DNA of 64,000 nucleotides, taken from NCBI GenBank assembly GCA_025766275.1, contig JAFKAC010000027.1, forward strand, positions 699,069-763,068. Direction: 5' to 3'. The notes beneath the pieces were generated by a model. It had not been told where the DNA came from. It made no database searches and saw nothing but the letters and a program-made list of their open reading frames with translations. The translations under genes were made by a program, and so were the position numbers. The stretch comes from Lactarius indigo. Taxonomy: Eukaryota > Basidiomycota > Agaricomycetes > Russulales > Russulaceae. Below are positions 23,653 through 34,914 of this stretch, in pieces. Each line of letters begins with the position of its first letter. The first letter of the stretch is position 1.

Positions 23653-26429
23653 TTAAACAATATCATACGAGCAACGGAAAGGCTGTGGTGGACGACCTCC
23701 TGTACGCTCGGCATTCGGTTCATGTGGTGAAGGGCCAGCAACAGCTGGGTCCATGCCAGTGACTGATGGTGACAGGGATTGAGGTGAGGTATCTACGGTA
23801 GCCACAGCGTTTGCGTGGATTGAGCCAATCGTCGAGGGGGAGTCAAGAGCGTCATTTTCATTGAGTGGAACAAGCGTCGAGCTATCATCATCCTCGGCAG
23901 CAGCATGCAGATCAGGTACAGAGGCCAGCCTGGTCGAAGCGCTGGAAGCAGTATCAACTATTGGCAAGCGATGGAATTCCGGGAAAGATGGGGAGGGGTC
24001 AGATTGAGTCATGGGCGAGTGTGGAGACAATGACAAACCTGTAGGAAGCGTATTGTGGAGAATTGGATGAGAAGCTGAAGATGGGTGGTTTGGTGGACCG
24101 AAAGGTGCCATGAAGTCCGCGTGGTGCGGAAGGGTAACAGCAGCGGGTGGGGAGGTAGAGGAAAGAGGAGGGGTAGATGTCGAAGTTGCAAAAGTAGAGC
24201 GGGATATTATCCTACCAGGGGTGATGAACGTATCAGCGGTCACTGGATCTGGTGAGGTGACAGGACATGAGAGGTTTTCGGTGTTCGTTCGATGAGTGGT
24301 CTGGGGGTGGAAGTCGTCAAGCAGTATATCCGGGAGGCTTTCGAAGACGTGGGGTGGGGCAGGTGCGGACGAGGGAGGCACATCAGGGCTGGTAAGGGGA
24401 GCAGGGAACGGTGCATCATTATCGTGCAAGACAGCCTGAGCCGAGGTAATGGGGGTAGAGTCTTGAATATGGCTAACAACGTCGCACCGTGGATACGAGC
24501 GTGGGTCCCACAGAATGTCATCATAATAGCCGCAGGCGGAGAATTGTGTTGGGGCAGAATCGGTACCTTCATGAAGAGCGATGTAGACCTTCCGAATCGG
24601 TCTGAGGATAACTGCCGCCATCCGCCGATTGCCTTCATTCTGCGCTTTGAGAACGATTTGATTCCAGAGTGCGCAGAACTCGTGCTGCAGATCAGGTGAC
24701 GTATCTTGCGCATTGAATATTGAAGCTTTCTCTAGAACATCTGAGAACCAGTAATATGGCCAGGATGGTTTCCCGAACTGGTTAAATTGGTGGCGAGTGA
24801 TGCAAGTGAAGCTTGTGAGTGACAAGCTGCTGTCTGTGGCGTAGCGTCGGAGGTCAGCTTCTGGGATTCCCAGTTTATTGGGGGCGGAAATAAGCCAAGA
24901 GCGGTCGCGGCGTTGCGCTTCTGCAATAAGAAAGGTGAACATGGCCTCTCCAAGTAATGCAGTTTCTCGGTCTCCACCACTGCACCAACCTCGCATGACA
25001 CGGATAAATTCGGCGGTTTGCAGTCCCTTATGTTGATCCTCAGAAATGACTCCGCCGATGATATTCTGGAATGCATAGGGAAAATACAACGGGTCAAGGG
25101 CTTTCGCGCAGATCATGGCCCGGCGGTTTTTGACAGGCTCGGGAAGCAAATCGGATGAGAAAGTGCGTTCAAAAAATCCTATCAATGCAAAGGAAATCTT
25201 GTCTTTGTCCTCTTTGGTGAGACTGGGCAGAGGATCTTTGACCACCTTGGAGCTGCGGATGCCAGGTAAGCCGGAAAAGAAGCGCTCCAGTTCGTGATCT
25301 TCATCCAGACAGTCGAACGTCCACATAAAGGCGCGCGGGTCTAGTTCTGGTCCGGACCTCAGAGCAGTTTCCTCGGCTATCTCCTGGATGCCTTCTACAA
25401 CCAAAGGGTTCCTGAGTTCCGAAACGACCAGACGGCAATCCCAAACCAACTTGTAGATCCCATAACAAATTTGAAGGGTGACAGTTACTATCACGCAAAA
25501 AATGAACCACGCAGAGGATGAAAGTGATGTGTAGTATGGGCTATCGGAACGAAAGGTTGGCATCAATGTGATGCATCCGTACACAGCCGTGCAAAGGCTG
25601 ACCCATGACAACACCAACTTGAAAATCGTGATATAAACGTTGGATAGAAACACGACCAGGCCGGCGAAGAACAGGAAAAGGGAAATGTGGAGTAGAGCCG
25701 GCAATGTTTCGACCACCCATGGGAGGAGACACTTCTCAACCCCCTCGGCAAAGAACGAACGAATTCGTGCTCGCTTTTCTGGACTGTATCGTGTCTGAGT
25801 GACCTTGAGATATCTTCGTGCCCATTGCTGCACCAACGTCGCGAGTAGGGCACAGGTAAGACTGATGACCAAGCTCATGAACCAAAGTGAGTTCACCCAA
25901 ATTGCGTAGTTTGGTGGAGAGAAAGGGGGAGGGGAAGCGGGGAGGGAAGCCGAGATATTGGGGTTGACAGTGGTCTGGTAGATATTTGCGAGGTAGAAAT
26001 TGGAGGTGTCCTGTGGGTTCGGTCGAATATCCTGAATGGAGACTGATATCAAGGATGCGACAGCAGCAGAGAATAAACCGGTCTATGATATTTGGGTCAG
26101 TATGAAGCACCAGATTAAAAGACAGAGACGCACAAATATGAGGACCCCCTCGGCATCCGCTTTCCAGTTCTCGGCCATCTTCTTGTCCTCTTCTGTCGCC
26201 AGTTCCATGTACATCGAGAATATGGGCCCAGAACTATCGACGAAATTAGATACATCATGCGATGCTTGATTCTGTGCCGATGGAGGTGGGTACTGATAGT
26301 CGCCTATTTTGGCGGAAGTGAGGTAAGAACTTTGGTGAGAACGGTAAGGATAGAGTCATGTGGGAGAACGGTACCTTCACCAAGTCCTGTGTTGGGTACG
26401 TTGTTGGCCTCGTCAGGAGCTCGGGACAT
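23653..26429 (-). CDS. DUF6535 domain membrane protein, array gene 4 (intact)
   Basis: Exons 26375-26429 (ATG), 26134-26303 and 23653-26082 (TAA) with introns of 71 and 51 bp give about 884 residues, the same structure as gene 1. TGLFSAAVASL begins exon 3. Membrane segments, the QQWARRYLKVTQ linker and LDEDHELERFFSGLPGIRSS are all present, and the tail is Pro/Ser/Thr-rich ending in YDIV. The promoter-side sequence to 26773 is almost identical to that of gene 1, so the two are probably expressed alike. Role unknown. Confidence 0.85.
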
Positions 26430-26773
26430 TACAGTGAAGATTGTGGTGTGTCAATTGTTGTGGATGTAGGGTAAGGTGAGGTAGAACACTTGTGGAATGG
26501 TCAGAGCGACTGCCCTTAGCCCGGCATGCAGCACACACGGGGCAATACCAGTTTGATCGAACCGCAAGCGCATGGATCATCGGTTTGTCGCAAGGCATGT
26601 CGTTGAAAAATGGGCTACAGTTCTCGTATTAATGCTTTCATACAATCTTTTGAATTGCGTGGTAGAATAAATGCAAGGCGAAGACCTCTCCCGCCTGTAA
26701 GTAGAGTGTCCTATCAAAAATTGCGGAGGATTATTGATTAGTGCTGAATTCAAACCAATTTACATAACCCTAC
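26430..26773. repeat. Duplicated 5' flank (partner 5553-5891)
   Basis: Nearly identical to the region upstream of array gene 1, ending abruptly at cataaccctacacc (26773). The array homology stops here, so this is the right breakpoint of the tandem array. Confidence 0.8.
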
Positions 26774-27089
26774 ACCCTAACACTGTGGGCATTTTAAGAT
26801 GTTAAGGTGGCTTTCATGCTAATTTAATAGAAAACATATTCCAAAAGTGTTTCAAAAATAAGTGCACAAAACATCATGATTACATTCATAATATAGTCAG
26901 CAATGAGTTTAGGATGAAAGTACTTGATACACACTAATTACATTCACAATGAATCCAATCATATGATTCCCATGTGCCCATCAAAGTAATTGACAATGAG
27001 TATGGATAATCTATCTTAAAGATATTGTGAAAAATATTTTCAATATTATTCAAATATATTCAAGTGCTTCACTGAGAAAATATCCGACA
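26774..27089. other. AT-rich spacer
   Basis: Strongly AT-rich without open frames of interest. No element termini recognised. Confidence 0.6.
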
Positions 27090-28300
27090 CGAGACCCGAT
27101 GTCGTGACATCGTGACTCAATAACATTGAGACTCTCGATATCGAGTCACATGTCCTGTTCAGAAGTCGGAGAGTAGTCGGAGTCTGTCGCCACGGTCCGG
27201 AGGTCGCAGACAATCCGACGAGAGTCGTTTGGCAGTCAGACGACGAACCTGGAGCGGACATGGACACCCAACGCATGCTAGGAGGTCAACGTTCAGTGTC
27301 CAATCGGCTCTTCTGGATGACGCTCGACCGTTGGCACTGACCTCGGGTGATATGTCGGGCTCAACGTTGCGCTCCGGTGTCGAGTCTGTCGACCCCTTAA
27401 CTGTACATCTATTTTCGCGCAAGCCTCCCACCGATCTCCAAGACTCCGTCGACGCTCCTCGACTCGGAGCGATCTCAATTCACCGACCCGGGTTCACCAG
27501 ACATCGATGAGGACGCGTGTCAAAGTTGGGGACATTAAGTTCACGGCAGGTGGTGCCAGCTTGTCGTCCTCGCTAACCAGCTGGCAGGACATCGGCAGTG
27601 TTGTCACTGCCTTCAAACTAGTGGCAGCCACCATCAAGATGTGCCAGGAAGCGTGGTCGATGTGCGCAGATGCAGGCTCTCCGAGGACGACGTCTACTTT
27701 GAAAATGTCTTGAGAATCGCTGGGTCGGCGCTGGTATGTGTTCACACCTTCTCCAGGTTTTAAACACGAAATTTTCTAGAGAACCATTCGTCCTCGTGTC
27801 CCAACAATTCCTACACCCCTTACTATCGCGACTGTTGCCGTCTCCCAAACGGTCTGCCCCTATCACAGACGTTGTCACTGCAAGCAACATATCTGAGGTA
27901 CACGGGAACCGACTCTACCAGCTTTAGTGGCATTAGACGAGGTGAGTCGGCCTTTGATCGTGAACTCCAGTTCACCCATAACCTCTAGGATGCTCGCGCA
28001 GATGCTGCGTCGCTCAGGACTCTTCAAGCCTCGGAGCTCCAGGACTGGATCATTAGCAACAACGGGCTCGCCTTACCAGAGTCAAAGCGCAAGGACGGTA
28101 CGTCGCAAATTCTGGACCCGGAACAATGTTAACGAATACTCATTGCACAGATCTCATTTTCAAGTCCCCCGAGTTCGCGCAAGTCTCCCAATCATCCATC
28201 GACGAAGAGGAGGGCTCTCATTGGACCTGGCTACTGTACAGTTAAGTCACATCCAGCCACTCGCATCACAGATGTGAATCTGCGCCTGCGCCGTTCTCTG
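27090..28300 (+). pseudogene. Decayed, inverted relative of the 34.6-36 kb coding segment
   Basis: Around 27485-27715 the plus strand contains PDIDEDACQSWGH in one frame and VVTAFKLVAATIKMCQEAWS in another. The minus strand at about 34690-34925 has PDIDEDKLDNTYQGWGH and VATTLKLMAATIKICQEARL in a single frame. The plus copy needs frameshifts. A further piece near 27755-27925 (LNTKFSREPFVLVSQQFLHP) follows a CCAG acceptor-like site. Family not recognised. Confidence 0.45.
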
Positions 28301-29568
28301 GTTCTACGATGTACTGGCAACCCTCTGGCGACAACTTGACTACGGAAGCCATCGAAATCGTCAAAAGGGCTTGTGACAAGCGATCGAGATATTGACCCCG
28401 ACACTACGCTTGCCAACATCGACCCCAAAACCCCCGTGGAAAGCAGCAACGCTAAATAAAAAAGGAAGTTCATGTAATTACATTGTGACGTATCATAAAA
28501 CGACTCCGTTAATCGATTACTGTATATCCATTGTCCCCTCGACTTGCCTTTTTCGTTTTCGCTGCATGGACTGCTGCAGCTTACCTCGGCCGCCCTGCTA
28601 CTTGTCTCCCGCCACCTTGTCTCCGTCCTATTACATCGTCGTTCTCTATCTTACCTTTGTCTGCTTGTTGTCTCTTGCCTCCTCGTCTCCGTCTCTTTAT
28701 GTCATTGTTCTCTGTCCTCATTGCCGATCCCATCAACACACTCTGGCACATGCACGAGGCTACTTGATAGCCTTACCTGGGCCCACGCCCTTTCACCGCA
28801 CCACCTATCCCCGCTCCGACCGCCTCTCCGTCCTGCCAAGGATCGCCATTTGTATTATCTGACTTGGACGCGCATCGCATCATACTCATTACCGCCTACG
28901 GAGGTTAGCGCCGTGCGGCATAGTGCCCTGGTTCTTCGCTCGTGACTCGTACGTCCCTACCTTGTCGCCTCCATCGATGTAGACATCTAACTTACCATCC
29001 TTCGTGTCTGCGCCAGTCATCCTATCTTCACTTCCTATGGGTTCGTCCGATGCCCCTTCTATTTGTCCCGTTCAATCCCTCTCGTCACTCCCATTTTCTC
29101 CAACTCAACGTCGTAGATAGAGCGCCCATCAGTTGATCACATGTACCCTACGGGCTGTCTTGCTGCTCCAAAATACAGTGTCATTCCATCCAGTTCCATT
29201 GTGTGTGTAGTAACAGACCCACACCCAAATGGTAGCAAAGTAGATCGAATCGCCATGGCCCTTCTTATCGTCTCCACCGGGCAGCTCGCGATTGATCTAG
29301 TCAAGTACCATTCTGACTGGCGGTGCACGTAAATATAGCAGTGACAATACAATATTATTAACAATTGCGGATATATCCCAATCCTGTTATCTCTAGCCCG
29401 GGCTTCTCGAGAACTGGGGCTGCGTACGCGGAAACGCGAGCCCCCAAGTCGGTTTTGAGCCTGAAACGACGCCAGTGCTCGTTCTCCCCGCGCGGGTCGA
29501 CGCCGGCGCTTGTTTTCCCAGTACACATCGACGCCGGCGCTCGATTGCCGCCTCGCGTCATCATCGTG
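28301..29568. other. Gene-free stretch with a pyrimidine-rich tract
   Basis: From about 28520 to 29120 the plus strand is rich in C and T (repeated tctc, cctc, ttgtctc words), which opens all frames without producing convincing protein. From 29137 to 29568 nothing is recognised. Confidence 0.5.
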
Positions 29569-30150
29569 TTGATAAGTGACCCTTGCGCACTTAGCGGCTC
29601 GTACGGACTGGACTTGCAGCGTGGACTGCTTTAGATTAGATATATAAGGACTTGTAGACTAGATACTGTTTTGATCTGTACAATCTATTACTTATCATTG
29701 CGTCACCTATGACATCATGTGCTATGACATCATACGGACTCCTCTGGACTTGTCATTGTACTACGTCTTTGTTCTTCCTTTAGATATATCTTTATTGTGA
29801 TGTCATTATGATATCATCTTAGTCTGGACTCTTCTTGTTCTGTACACCTTGTTCTCCATATGCACACTCCTTTGTCCTGTTGTAGAACAATGCGCTCCTT
29901 GTATTCTGTGACCTGTAGTTACTTCCCTTGTACTAGTGTCACGCCTCTGTACAGTATAAGTAGACTGCTTGTACGCCCTGGTCCACATCAGTTCTCACTG
30001 CTGTGTGCCAGGTATGTCTTCTCCTCTATAATACCATTATCAGTTCTCACTGCTGTGTGCCAGACACTCTTGCTTTACTCTGCTAGACTCCTGTTGCTGC
30101 TTTCCAGCCACTCAGTATATCTCACCACAGTCCTCTTAGCCCACTGTGAG
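29569..30150 (+). mobile_element. Possible solo LTR or LTR-like remnant
   Basis: The stretch begins TGTTGATAAG and has promoter-like tatataagg near 29640, several gacatcat words, and a TATA-like cagtataagtagac near 29952. This is the layout of fungal Ty1/copia-type LTRs. I could not define the 3' end, a target-site duplication, a primer-binding site or any gag-pol sequence, so the call rests on composition and arrangement only. Confidence 0.3.
29987..30063 (+). repeat. 25-bp direct repeat pair, 52 bp apart
   Basis: The 25-bp word starting atcagttctcactgctgtg occurs exactly at 29987-30011 and again at 30039-30063, inside the LTR-like stretch. It may mark a local tandem duplication around a transcription start. 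Confidence 0.85.
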
Positions 30151-31181
30151 TATGCTACTTCTGTGTGCTGTTCATCACATCGAATTACCCCACCATCCCT
30201 ACTCCTAAACCGATTCCAAATGTGAGTCATCCCTCATATTCTCGCAAACAAACGACTTACGCTATTCAAACTTGCTCGCAAGCTCTTGCGCTCACTCCTC
30301 AAGGCGGTGTGGAGGGGGTTGAAAAGGGCCATTGGGCCGCTTGTAACCAGGGTGAGCACCACCATTTGCGCTTTCAAAACCGCTGACTTACCTTTTCCAC
30401 AGATAATTGGGATGGGATGGCGTATCAGGATGGATCTGAAGGTCCATCTGAACGTCGCGAGTGGATCGGGCGACGTGGTCAATCGGTCATTTGGACCGAT
30501 TCGATTCGAGTTCCCTCGATATCTTTGCCATCTTGCTGGTGGCGCATCCAGACTCAAGCAGAGTAAGACACCACGTGATAACCTGGCATAAGTACGCATA
30601 TCAACAGCTATAGCACGATAATTCCTCTCTAAAAAAATTAAATTAAGTGCCAGTGGGGAACGACAGAGGGAGACCCATTTACAAAAGTCATGACCGAGGC
30701 ACCGCTTCGGAAGTGGCTGCATCTTCTAAAGTCTGGTCCTGCGTGTCGCTTCCTTGGTCGCTTCCACTTGCCGGTTGTCTGGGTTACGCTGACCCCATGT
30801 CTCTGCCAAAGGTACGGTCGACCCTTTTGTTCTACTATACTAATCCTTGCACCTTAGTGCACGCCGACCACCTCGACCTCTCTGTTCCTTATCTCTCTGT
30901 ATCTTTCACCACTCGTCTCGCCACCTCGTACCTTACGCCCTCAATTCCACGTCTCGATCGTCTCCTTGTCCTCTTCCGATTCGTTCTCTCCCGTACCACC
31001 CTCAACTCTACTTATCTGGTAGCTACTAGACTCCCTATATTTAAACTACTGGTTTCTAGATGAATATACTCAGCGCTCCTGTCGCCACTTTCCTCTCGTC
31101 TTTGCGTGTGGTCCCAATTCAAGTCAGGCCCTCGGCACGGGCACTCCTACCTCTGGTCACTGGTGTGAAGTGGCGCAAGCG
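30151..31181. other. Gene-free stretch
   Basis: Long frames on the minus strand (30234-30722) and on the plus strand (30286-30591) overlap and neither reads like a protein family I know. A plus frame with LDIFAILLVAHPDSSR near 30510-30560 could be an exon relic. From about 30790 to 31030 the plus strand is again pyrimidine-rich. Confidence 0.4.
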
Positions 31182-31454
31182 GTTGTGCAGGCCTCCGCGC
31201 CGCGCAAGATTTCATAGGTGTGTCTGCAGCAGTCACGGACGCGTCCATATCAAATCTCTAAGGCCGCGCGCGAGTGTGACGAGGTCGGGAGCGCAAACAA
31301 TGGGCAACACGCTGTAACGGGTGGTCGGGTCGGAAACAGCTGTGCACGCTTCTGCGCCACGCGAAACTTCGCAAGGGTGGCCGCCTTGGTTAAGGACGCG
31401 TCGTGCTCAAGTCTCTAAGGCCGCGTGCGAGTGCGGCACGCTGGGGAACGCAAA
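31182..31454 (+). repeat. Imperfect direct repeat, two copies of about 116 bp
   Basis: Copies at about 31182-31298 and 31339-31454 share the order tgtgca, ctgcgcc-type, ggacgcgtc, tctctaaggccgcg, gagtg and gcaaa, with many substitutions between. GC-rich and non-coding; origin unknown. Confidence 0.65.
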
Positions 31455-31955
31455 GGAGGATCTACACTCTCTGAGGTCTGAAACGTGAGGAGAGAACTTC
31501 ATTCTTTTTCTTTAGTTGTAAATCCATGGAATGTAGTAAGGGGAAAGTCAACCCCCAACGATCAGGCGAATTCCCATCATGAGTTCCATAGGACAAGATA
31601 TATCAGCAAACTATGGTATGAAGTAGAAAGAAATACAGGCGCGAACACTTGCGTGAATATGTAGATTCTGGGAAATAGAGATGGTTCATTCCAGAGAAAT
31701 TTCATTTTCCCAGAGGCCATTGTCCAAACGTGACTCTTCAACCACTGGCAGTCTGAAAATGATTGGCAAGACTAATTTGTCGCCAAACCAACTAGAGGCC
31801 CAATCGGTGTGCGGTACACTGAAGTACCAAAACGATAAGCAGACGGCCACGACGACAATCGCTAATTCGATCCTCTACCAGGTACAAGTTAGCCACTGCG
31901 ATCGAGCCCGCCATAAGCTATCATGCCTTACGTGCGTAGTTAGACTTTCCATCAT
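31455..31955. other. 3' flank of the WD40 gene
   Basis: No gene recognised; short unsupported frames only. Confidence 0.5.
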
Positions 31956-33315
31956 TCAGTCCTTTGCTGCTTTTGGCTTCACTTCTGTCCTCTTCGGGCT
32001 ACGTTGCTGAATCCAGTACCTTAATGTAGTTTCCGATCCCCTTTCGGACACACCGGTTACAATCTGACGACAATCTCCAGTACTTGAGTATGCCTGAAAG
32101 CCAAGGGTAGCATAGCCCTCTGGGCGACTATTCCAAACTGGACGAACCAAAGCTTGTATAATGTCACCCGCTGTTCAACGCTTCTCTTAGAATCGTAGGA
32201 AGCGTACGAGTTCAAGTTATTTGTCACTCACCGTCATGCTGAAGCAACTCCGCAAGGGAGTGATCCTTCAAACTGGTAATTCGAGTGCAGCTGGTAGATG
32301 TGCCTGATAACACCGCAGTGCCATTGTGGACGAACGTCAGGGGAAGAATAACGTTTTCTGAAATCGTATGAGTTGTAGTGTGCTGGAACGATGCGTCCAT
32401 GAAGTGATTGGAGTTGAGAGAGTACCAGTCTATGCCGTCGTAGAGATTTGTTGTGGCAAGGACCTTCTCATTGGGAGACACTGCGGAACAACCTCTGACT
32501 TCTGTTAGAAACGAAAATGAGCGGGATAGCGGGACGTACATCTTGCAGGATCGAGGCCGGATGCGCCAATTAATTTCTAGAGTCTTCAAGTTCCACGCTC
32601 TAAGTTGAGAGTATGATGGCGCCAACGATCAATAAGATAAATGGAGCTCAGTGCAGTGGGGCACTCACACTATACCATGGTCTAAATACGTCACTAAAAG
32701 GGCATCATCGTCGACTCCTAGAAAGTGGAGGGATCGTGCCATTGGTTCCGGCAACTCTCCTTCCAGTTCTGGGAATTTAGGCGGGTCGGGAAGTTGGGCA
32801 ATGACCTCCCAGGTAGCTATCAATCGCTTCCAGAACTGCAAGATAGAAGAGAAAACGATGAACCGATAGTTCCCTGCTTGATTAGCTGTACAACGCTGCC
32901 TGAACTCACGGCCAGTAATGAACCGCTTTGCAAAATGCAGTGGACCGGGCCAGGAACGTTGTTGATGGTATGATAATACTCGTTTTCCTGTGAAAGAGAT
33001 CTAGTATATAGAACTGAAAGTACGGCGATAAGAAGCACTTACACGTCCAGAATCGCTGAGGCATATTGTGTGCACATCGCCGCTCGTGTCACCAGCCATC
33101 AGAGTGTACCCAAAGCGAGATCGCCAAAGCAGCGCTGCTACAGGCGCTTTAACCTGGAACCGATGAAGCTCCCGGCCGCTGCCATGACCCTTGAAGACAA
33201 CAACAAGGCCGTCATCGGCCCCACTCGCAAACAAGGCCCCGTCATGCGAAAAAGCCAGTGCGTTGACGGAATCTCCGTGCTTGACGAGGGTCCTCTTCAA
33301 TAGGTATTGACCCAT
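31956..33315 (-). CDS. WD40-repeat protein, multi-exon
   Basis: Exon 1 (33043-33315) starts ATG and reads VNALAFSHDGALFASGADDG, a clear WD40 strand pattern, then LMAGDTSGDVHTICL. Its donor is GTAAGT. Exon 2 begins at 32987 (ENEYYHTINN) and contains SGSLLAVSSGSVVQL. Later coding blocks are near 32660-32850 (FWKRLIATWE to LVTYLDHGIV), 32540-32610 (AWNLKTLEINWRIRP) and 32230-32500 (CSAVSPNEKVLATTNLYDGI, FVHNGTAVLSGTS). A final exon (about 31956-32150) has QIVTGVSERG and TLRYWI before TGA. At least five short introns are needed; not every junction is fixed. WD40 proteins fold as beta-propellers for protein binding. The pattern resembles Agaricomycete WD40 proteins of unknown role. Confidence 0.7.
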
Positions 33316-33434
33316 CACGGATCTAGAGGGGGCCTGGCAAGCGGGTGTCAGAGTCGCCTTATTACCTGCCGAACCTCGCGGCTGGGATGATGAACCTCAT
33401 TGTATCGCTTGATTCGGACGCACTAGGGCCTAGT

Positions 33435-34125
33435 CGAAGATTTCCCGTCAATGTCGTATGGTGCCATTGTCACGATTTCCCAAAAAAGAAATTTGATCCG
33501 TGCGCGTCGGCGATCAGATACAGTAGCGCAAATAACGTTTGTGCTACTATAGTGTATGCCAGAGATCCTGGTCAAGACGCGCCGCATATTGTAGCCATAA
33601 TTCCGGGACCGAACAATGCTGTAACAGTCACCGCATATGTTGCCACTCGGACCTGGCGCATATATCACAATCAGTTTGTATTGTTTTGGATGCAGTCAAA
33701 CCGTTGATCGATGAGGCGTTGAACGACTAGAAAATGATTTCGCTCGACTCATTCGCTCAAAAACGACAATCGTTTGCAGATGGTCTTCAGGTCTAGACTC
33801 GGAGAATGGCTATATGCAGCGACCCAAAACGACTATGTATTAAGATGACACACGTTCTATGCCATTGTTATGTACAGGCATGATCTCATCAAACCCCATC
33901 ACGACACCACAAATTAGGCGGCCGAAAACAAGAGCAGTGCCGACAAGGGTACAAAAGAGCAGTGCCAACAAGAGTACGAAAGTCGAGATCGATGGAACAA
34001 AGACAGAGGGAGATAGTGGCAGTTGGCAGTTGGCAGAACGTGTAGCGTGCATTTCTTTCTGAATGGCGTTACCAAGTCAGTGAATCACATTTCATTGGAG
34101 GGTAAATAACGTACCTGCAAGTTGC
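33435..34125. repeat. Dispersed repeat, copy 1 (partner 46750-47680)
   Basis: Shared landmarks in the same order in both copies are gatgccattgt or gtgccattgtc, cacgatttcccaaaa, actatagtgta, cgcatattgtagccataattcc, cagactcggagaatgg (tagactcgg here), ttaagatgacacacgttcta, and cacatttcattggagg near the end. Here the minus strand encodes an open frame at 33840-34052 with a hydrophobic run FVLLLALLFCTLVGTALVFG, which is broken in the partner. It may be the last exon of a membrane protein. Confidence 0.75.
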
Positions 34126-34914
34126 CGGACACGCGGCAGCGCAGGGACCAGCACATGCCAAGAAACGATGACTGGGTGAACAAAATGAATCGCCCGATGT
34201 TCACGCTCAAACGATGGGAACCGACGACGACATTTCTTCAAACATCGATCAGCATCGCGGGCGTGTTTGGTCTTGTGTGCAATCCACATCTGCCAAGGTA
34301 CTCCATTTCGTAGTCAAATAGTATTCATCTGGCGGTCATGTCTGGGGAGGTCGCACTCTACGACTACCGACACACCTCGTCTAACCCCACTGACGGTTGG
34401 GTGGGTTCCATGGGCGGCAGGCCGCTGGTTGGTAGCGTCGGTTCCTGTGGGAACCTGGAGTATTGCTTGCGGCGACATTGGTGACAGGAACTGGCCACTG
34501 GATCTTGATCATGGGCCCACGCGGTGGGGGCGACATTGCGACATTGCGATACGAAGGAGTGGTGGGAAGTGGCGGGACACGATTTTGAGAAGTAAGGATG
34601 AATAGGTTGACCAAAAAATCTCAGAACGTTTTGAATACGCACCCCACCAACGCCAACTCAGCAATTCTCGAGACACTCGAGAATTTTTTTTGAGATACAC
34701 GTTGCCGGTGAATCCGCTCGTCTTCGGCGTTCTGGCGTTTGTGCACATCAGCCTTGCTTCCTGACATATCTTGATGGTGGCTGCCATGAGCTTGAGGGTA
34801 GTGGCAACGCTGCCAACCTCCTGCCAACGAGTAAACGAGGACGACGGGCTGATACCACCCACCATGAACTGGTCATGCCCCCAACCTTGGTACGTGTTGT
34901 CCAACTTGTCCTCG
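34126..34914 (-). pseudogene. Coding-like continuation of the inverted-arm segment
   Basis: On the minus strand, 34690-34914 continues the frame of the arm with SFTRWQEVGSVATTLKLMAA and IKICQEARLMCTNAR. Then the frame is lost near 34650. A Pro-rich frame follows at 34381-34614 (MSPPPRGPMIKIQWPVPVT), and another piece near 34113-34289 ends at a GT donor. A long gene may once have run from the arm toward the WD40 gene, but I cannot join the pieces in phase. Family not recognised. Confidence 0.35.

Noticed and set aside
26760..26785. Telomere-like ccctacaccctaac at the array breakpoint
   Set aside because: Less than two TTAGGG-type units; too short to call an interstitial telomere.
30234..30722. 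162-codon minus frame
   Set aside because: No protein-like pattern, overlaps a plus frame, lies in repeat-rich DNA.
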